Source: Planctomycetaceae bacterium
Lineage (GTDB): Bacteria > Planctomycetota > Planctomycetia > Pirellulales > Thermoguttaceae
Assembly (NCBI GenBank): GCA_031254675.1
Contig: JAIRTV010000032.1
Location: forward strand, 1-7,226
Length of the DNA: 7,226 bases
Direction: 5' to 3'
Shown here: one piece after another, positions 5,375 through 7,226 of the stretch
How the letters are laid out: every line of letters begins with the position of its first letter
Position numbering within the stretch: position 1 is the first letter of the stretch
The notes under the pieces: generated by a model
Seen by the model: only the letters and a program-made list of their open reading frames with translations
Told to the model about the DNA's origin: nothing
Databases searched by the model: none
Position numbers and translations under genes: made by a program

Positions 5375-6646
5375 ATGAAAACCATTGTTGCTTGGATGAA
5401 TATTTTCCGAACCTTTTCTTTGGTTTTTTCCGTTTCACTAACTATTGCCGTTATGCTTTCTGCTACGGTTGTCGCGGACGAGCAAGGTTTTGTGTCGTTG
5501 CTAACACCGCAACCCGGTGCTTCGTGGCTCGAAAACGGTAAACCGCTCAACGGTTGGGTTAAACGCGGCGGCGATGCTACGTTTACTGTTGAGGGCGATT
5601 CGATTGTTGGAAAACGCGGTCCCGGAATCAACACCTTTTTGTGTACCGAAAAAAAATATTCCAACTTCATTTTGACATTCGAGGTGAAATACGACATCGA
5701 ATGTAATTCCGGCGTTCAATTCCGTTCCGATGTTCAATCACAAAACGGACAAGAACGACTCGTCGGTTATCAATGTGAAATCGTTACCGAAGGTGATACC
5801 GCCAATATTTACGATGAACATCGCCGAAATCGTTTTCTCGTTCCGCAAACACCGGAATTGCGAACGAAAATCAATCAGGCGTTCAAAAAAGATAATTGGA
5901 ACGAAATTGTTATTCAATGTGTTGGTCCGTCGATTAAAACATGGTTGAACGGTGAAAAAATTGCCGATTTCACCGATATTGAAACCAACGAAGGTATTTT
6001 CGGGTTGCAAGTCCATTCCGGCGAACAAGGTCAGGTTCGATGGCGGAATATTCAAATTAGAGAATTGCGACCAACACCCTGGATATTATTGTACGCCGAT
6101 AAAAAATTCGGCGAAGTCGAAACCAAACCGGTTGGCAAATGGGAAATTCAAGAAGACGGTTCGCTTCGCGGCACCACCGAAGAAGGACAACCCAAAGATG
6201 GAATGTTACTCAGCAAAGAATCGTACAAAAATTTCGCCGCTAAAGTCGCCTTCAAAATGATCACCGGAAACAGCGGATTGTATTTTCGCGCAGAAGAAGT
6301 TGATAAACCTTATTGGCTAAAAGGTTTTCAATGTGAAATTGCTGTCGGAGGCGATACTGCCGGACTTTGGGAAGTTCAGGGGCGTGGTTGGGTTGCCAAA
6401 AATGTGGAACTCGCCAAAGAAAAATACCGAACCGCCGATTGGAATGAAGTTGGAACGGTTGCAGTCGATGATCATTTGACCACGTTCCTCAATGGTTGGA
6501 CAATTGTCGATATTGACGATCCCAAATGCGCCAAAGAAGGAAAAACCGGTTTGCAACTTCATGGCGGCGGGAATCAAGGTTGTTTGTTCCGCGACTACTA
6601 TATTATGCCGCTCGATGAACACGCCGTCGAACTCATTAAAAAATAA
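5375..6646 (+). CDS. Secreted protein with two DUF1080 (3-keto-disaccharide hydrolase) domains
   Basis: The 423-residue protein starts with a signal peptide (hydrophobic about 11-30, likely cleavage after VVA at 34). Two copies of the DUF1080 / 3-keto-disaccharide hydrolase fold follow, a concanavalin-like beta sandwich: copy 1 about 38-231 and copy 2 about 235-413. The copies align motif by motif: SGVQFRSD (112-119) with SGLYFRAE (300-307), GYQCEI (131-136) with GFQCEI (317-322), GDTANIYDE with GDTAGLWE, DNWNEI (173-178) with ADWNEV (354-359), TWLNGEKIADFTD with TFLNGWTIVDIDD, and GLQVHSG (210-216) with GLQLHGG (392-398). Some members of the family hydrolyse 3-keto sugars, and others are uncharacterised paralogues. 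Action on sugars outside the cytoplasm is inference. The start is set by the ribosome-binding site at 5359-5364. It stands alone between a tRNA and a convergent aconitase gene. Confidence 0.92.
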   Translation: MKTIVAWMNIFRTFSLVFSVSLTIAVMLSATVVADEQGFVSLLTPQPGASWLENGKPLNGWVKRGGDATFTVEGDSIVGKRGPGINTFLCTEKKYSNFILTFEVKYDIECNSGVQFRSDVQSQNGQERLVGYQCEIVTEGDTANIYDEHRRNRFLVPQTPELRTKINQAFKKDNWNEIVIQCVGPSIKTWLNGEKIADFTDIETNEGIFGLQVHSGEQGQVRWRNIQIRELRPTPWILLYADKKFGEVETKPVGKWEIQEDGSLRGTTEEGQPKDGMLLSKESYKNFAAKVAFKMITGNSGLYFRAEEVDKPYWLKGFQCEIAVGGDTAGLWEVQGRGWVAKNVELAKEKYRTADWNEVGTVAVDDHLTTFLNGWTIVDIDDPKCAKEGKTGLQLHGGGNQGCLFRDYYIMPLDEHAVELIKK

Positions 6647-6669
6647 AGTCAGGAATTTTGTAAAATATT

Positions 6670-6706
6670 ACCCTGAAAATTAAGAACAAAAAATCATTTT
6701 CAGGGT
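6670..6706 (+). terminator. Terminator-like stem after the DUF1080 gene
   Basis: ACCCTGAAAAT (6670-6680) and ATTTTCAGGGT (6696-6706) form a perfect 11-bp stem with a 15-nt loop. It starts 24 nt after the stop codon. The tail is not T-rich, so it may serve as a 3' end stem rather than a strong intrinsic terminator. Confidence 0.55.
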
Positions 6707-6719
6707 TACTTCAAACAAC

Positions 6720-6800
6720 CTTTCGGCAACTCAGATAGGTAATCTTTCGGCAACTCAGGTAGATAACCTTTCGGTAACTCAGGTGGGTAACCTTTCGCCG
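6720..6800 (+). repeat. 24-nt tandem repeat, three full copies plus a partial
   Basis: Three consecutive 24-nt units start with CTTTCGG at 6720, 6744 and 6768. They differ at a few positions (for example CAACTCAGATAGGTAAT, CAACTCAGGTAGATAAC, TAACTCAGGTGGGTAAC after the shared start). A fourth unit begins at 6792 with CTTTCG and then diverges. On the minus strand the 24-nt period would encode an eight-residue PKGYLPEL-like repeat, but I see this as a by-product of the period rather than a gene. Confidence 0.85.
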
Positions 6801-6809
6801 AAAGGTTAC
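6787..6809. repeat. Perfect 23-nt palindrome ending the tandem repeat
   Basis: GTAACCTTTCG (6787-6797) and CGAAAGGTTAC (6799-6809) are perfect reverse complements around one central C. The left arm is made of the junction between tandem copies 3 and 4, so the right arm is an inverted piece of the same repeat. Confidence 0.8.
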
Positions 6810-6825
6810 GTCGGCGATAGCCGAC
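6810..6825. other. Small hairpin next to the palindrome
   Basis: GTCGGC (6810-6815) and GCCGAC (6820-6825) form a perfect 6-bp GC-rich stem with a GATA loop. It abuts the preceding palindrome with no spacer. Confidence 0.55.
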
Positions 6826-6835
6826 TTGCCTCTTG

Positions 6836-6870
6836 TAGTTAATAGTTAGTAGTGAATAGTGAGTAGTAAC
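6836..6870 (+). repeat. Five tandem heptamers (TAGTNAN)
   Basis: Five consecutive 7-nt units read TAGTTAA, TAGTTAG, TAGTGAA, TAGTGAG and TAGTAAC. All share TAGT and an A at position 6. The tract starts 11 nt after the GATA hairpin. Its first 17-18 nt can pair with the opposite-strand heptamers at 6914-6930 (15 of 17 matched), forming the outer stem of a larger fold that also contains CGCAAG (6870-6875) paired with CTTGCG (6888-6893). Confidence 0.8.
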
Positions 6871-6913
6871 GCAAGCGGAGTTATGACCTTGCGACAAAAA
6901 TTCCGTTTACGAC

Positions 6914-6941
6914 ACTATCAACTATTAACTCTCAACTACTC
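6914..6941 (-). repeat. Inverted heptamer cluster overlapping the aconitase 3' end
   Basis: On the plus strand the units are ACTATCA, ACTATTA, ACTCTCA and ACTACTC. On the minus strand they read as TAGTTGA/GAGTTAA-type heptamers, so the cluster is inverted relative to 6836-6870. The aconitase stop (complement of 6925-6927) and its last four or five codons fall inside it. Confidence 0.7.
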
Positions 6942-7226
6942 GAATAACGGTCTGTAGAATACCGCCATTTAGATAATATTGTAATTCAATCGGCGTATCA
7001 ATACGAACTTTAACTCGAAATTCCGTCTCACTAAAAAGATTGGCTTTAACTTCGCGTTCCGCCTTGACGGTAATTTCGCTACCCGGTACAAAATCCTTGC
7101 CAATCTCCGGAATAGTAAATTCTTCGTCACCCACCAAGTTGAGCGATTGCCATGTCGCTCCGTGAACAAATTCCAGCGGCAACACTCCCATCCCCACAAG
7201 ATTTCCACGGTGAATCCGTTCAAAAC
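6925..7226 (-). CDS. acnA: Aconitate hydratase, C-terminal part (partial)
   Basis: The frame runs off the right edge of the window, so only about 99 C-terminal residues of a roughly 900-residue enzyme are present. The fragment opens with FERIHRGNLVGMGVLPLEF (7224 downwards), a signature of the C-terminal swivel domain of AcnA/IRP-type aconitases, where the conserved R-x-N-L-x-x-M-G-V-L-P segment lines the active site. It ends with RIDTPIELQYYLNGGILQTVIR, the usual end of the family. The enzyme isomerises citrate to isocitrate in the TCA cycle in the cytosol, using a 4Fe-4S cluster whose cysteines lie outside the window. An internal GTG at 7195-7197 is not a start. The last residues (V-V-E-S) and the TAA come from heptamer repeat sequence. 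Confidence 0.93.
   Translation of the reverse strand, partial: FERIHRGNLVGMGVLPLEFVHGATWQSLNLVGDEEFTIPEIGKDFVPGSEITVKAEREVKANLFSETEFRVKVRIDTPIELQYYLNGGILQTVIRVVES

Noticed and set aside
6720..6800. CRISPR array
   Set aside because: The 24-nt units are directly adjacent with no spacers between them, and no cas gene is present.
6706..6897. 63-codon minus-strand frame with an octapeptide repeat (PKGYLPEL-like)
   Set aside because: The periodicity follows from the 24-nt DNA repeat, and the rest of the frame is translated heptamers and hairpins. No start signal or domain is seen.

Overview
This window looks like a piece of a moderately AT-rich chromosome (about 40-45% GC by eye, not computed) from a member of the Planctomycetota. 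The case rests on the gene set. A secreted protein with two DUF1080 (3-keto-disaccharide hydrolase) domains, a secreted DUF6807 ('PmoA family') protein and a secreted SUMF1-fold protein are paralogue-rich families in that phylum. Weak or absent Shine-Dalgarno sequences at two of the genes fit too. The genus cannot be determined from the sequence.

Layout: (1) 1-231, the 3' end of a plus-strand gene whose visible part resembles the C-terminal beta domain of glycoside-hydrolase-like proteins. (2) 232-546, a convergent intergenic stretch packed with four inverted repeats, including a nonamer (ACACGGAA-type) palindrome. (3) 547-4407, three minus-strand genes in the order SUMF1-fold protein, DUF6807 protein, PPi-type phosphofructokinase (pfp); the first gap (251 bp) carries a candidate dispersed repeat and the second is only 55 bp. 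(4) 4408-4713, a divergent spacer holding a 14-nt tandem repeat just before a tRNA. (5) 4714-4888, tRNA-Arg(ACG) with a strong intrinsic terminator. (6) 4889-5374, a long untranslated stretch with a palindrome next to a putative promoter and several stems, leading to (7) 5375-6646, the double DUF1080 gene. (8) 6647-6924, a second convergent intergenic stretch with a terminator-like stem, 24-nt tandem repeats, a 23-nt palindrome and heptanucleotide (TAGTNAN) repeats. (9) 6925-7226, the 3' end of a minus-strand aconitase gene whose last codons and stop lie inside the heptamer repeats.

Functionally this is ordinary chromosomal content: central carbon metabolism (PPi-dependent glycolytic step, aconitase) mixed with exported proteins probably concerned with carbohydrate breakdown. 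I found no defence system, prophage, transposase or CRISPR array. The most unusual material is the intergenic DNA. Degenerate heptamers of one family occur at four places and appear to have supplied stop codons to two genes, and both convergent junctions carry dense arrays of inverted repeats.
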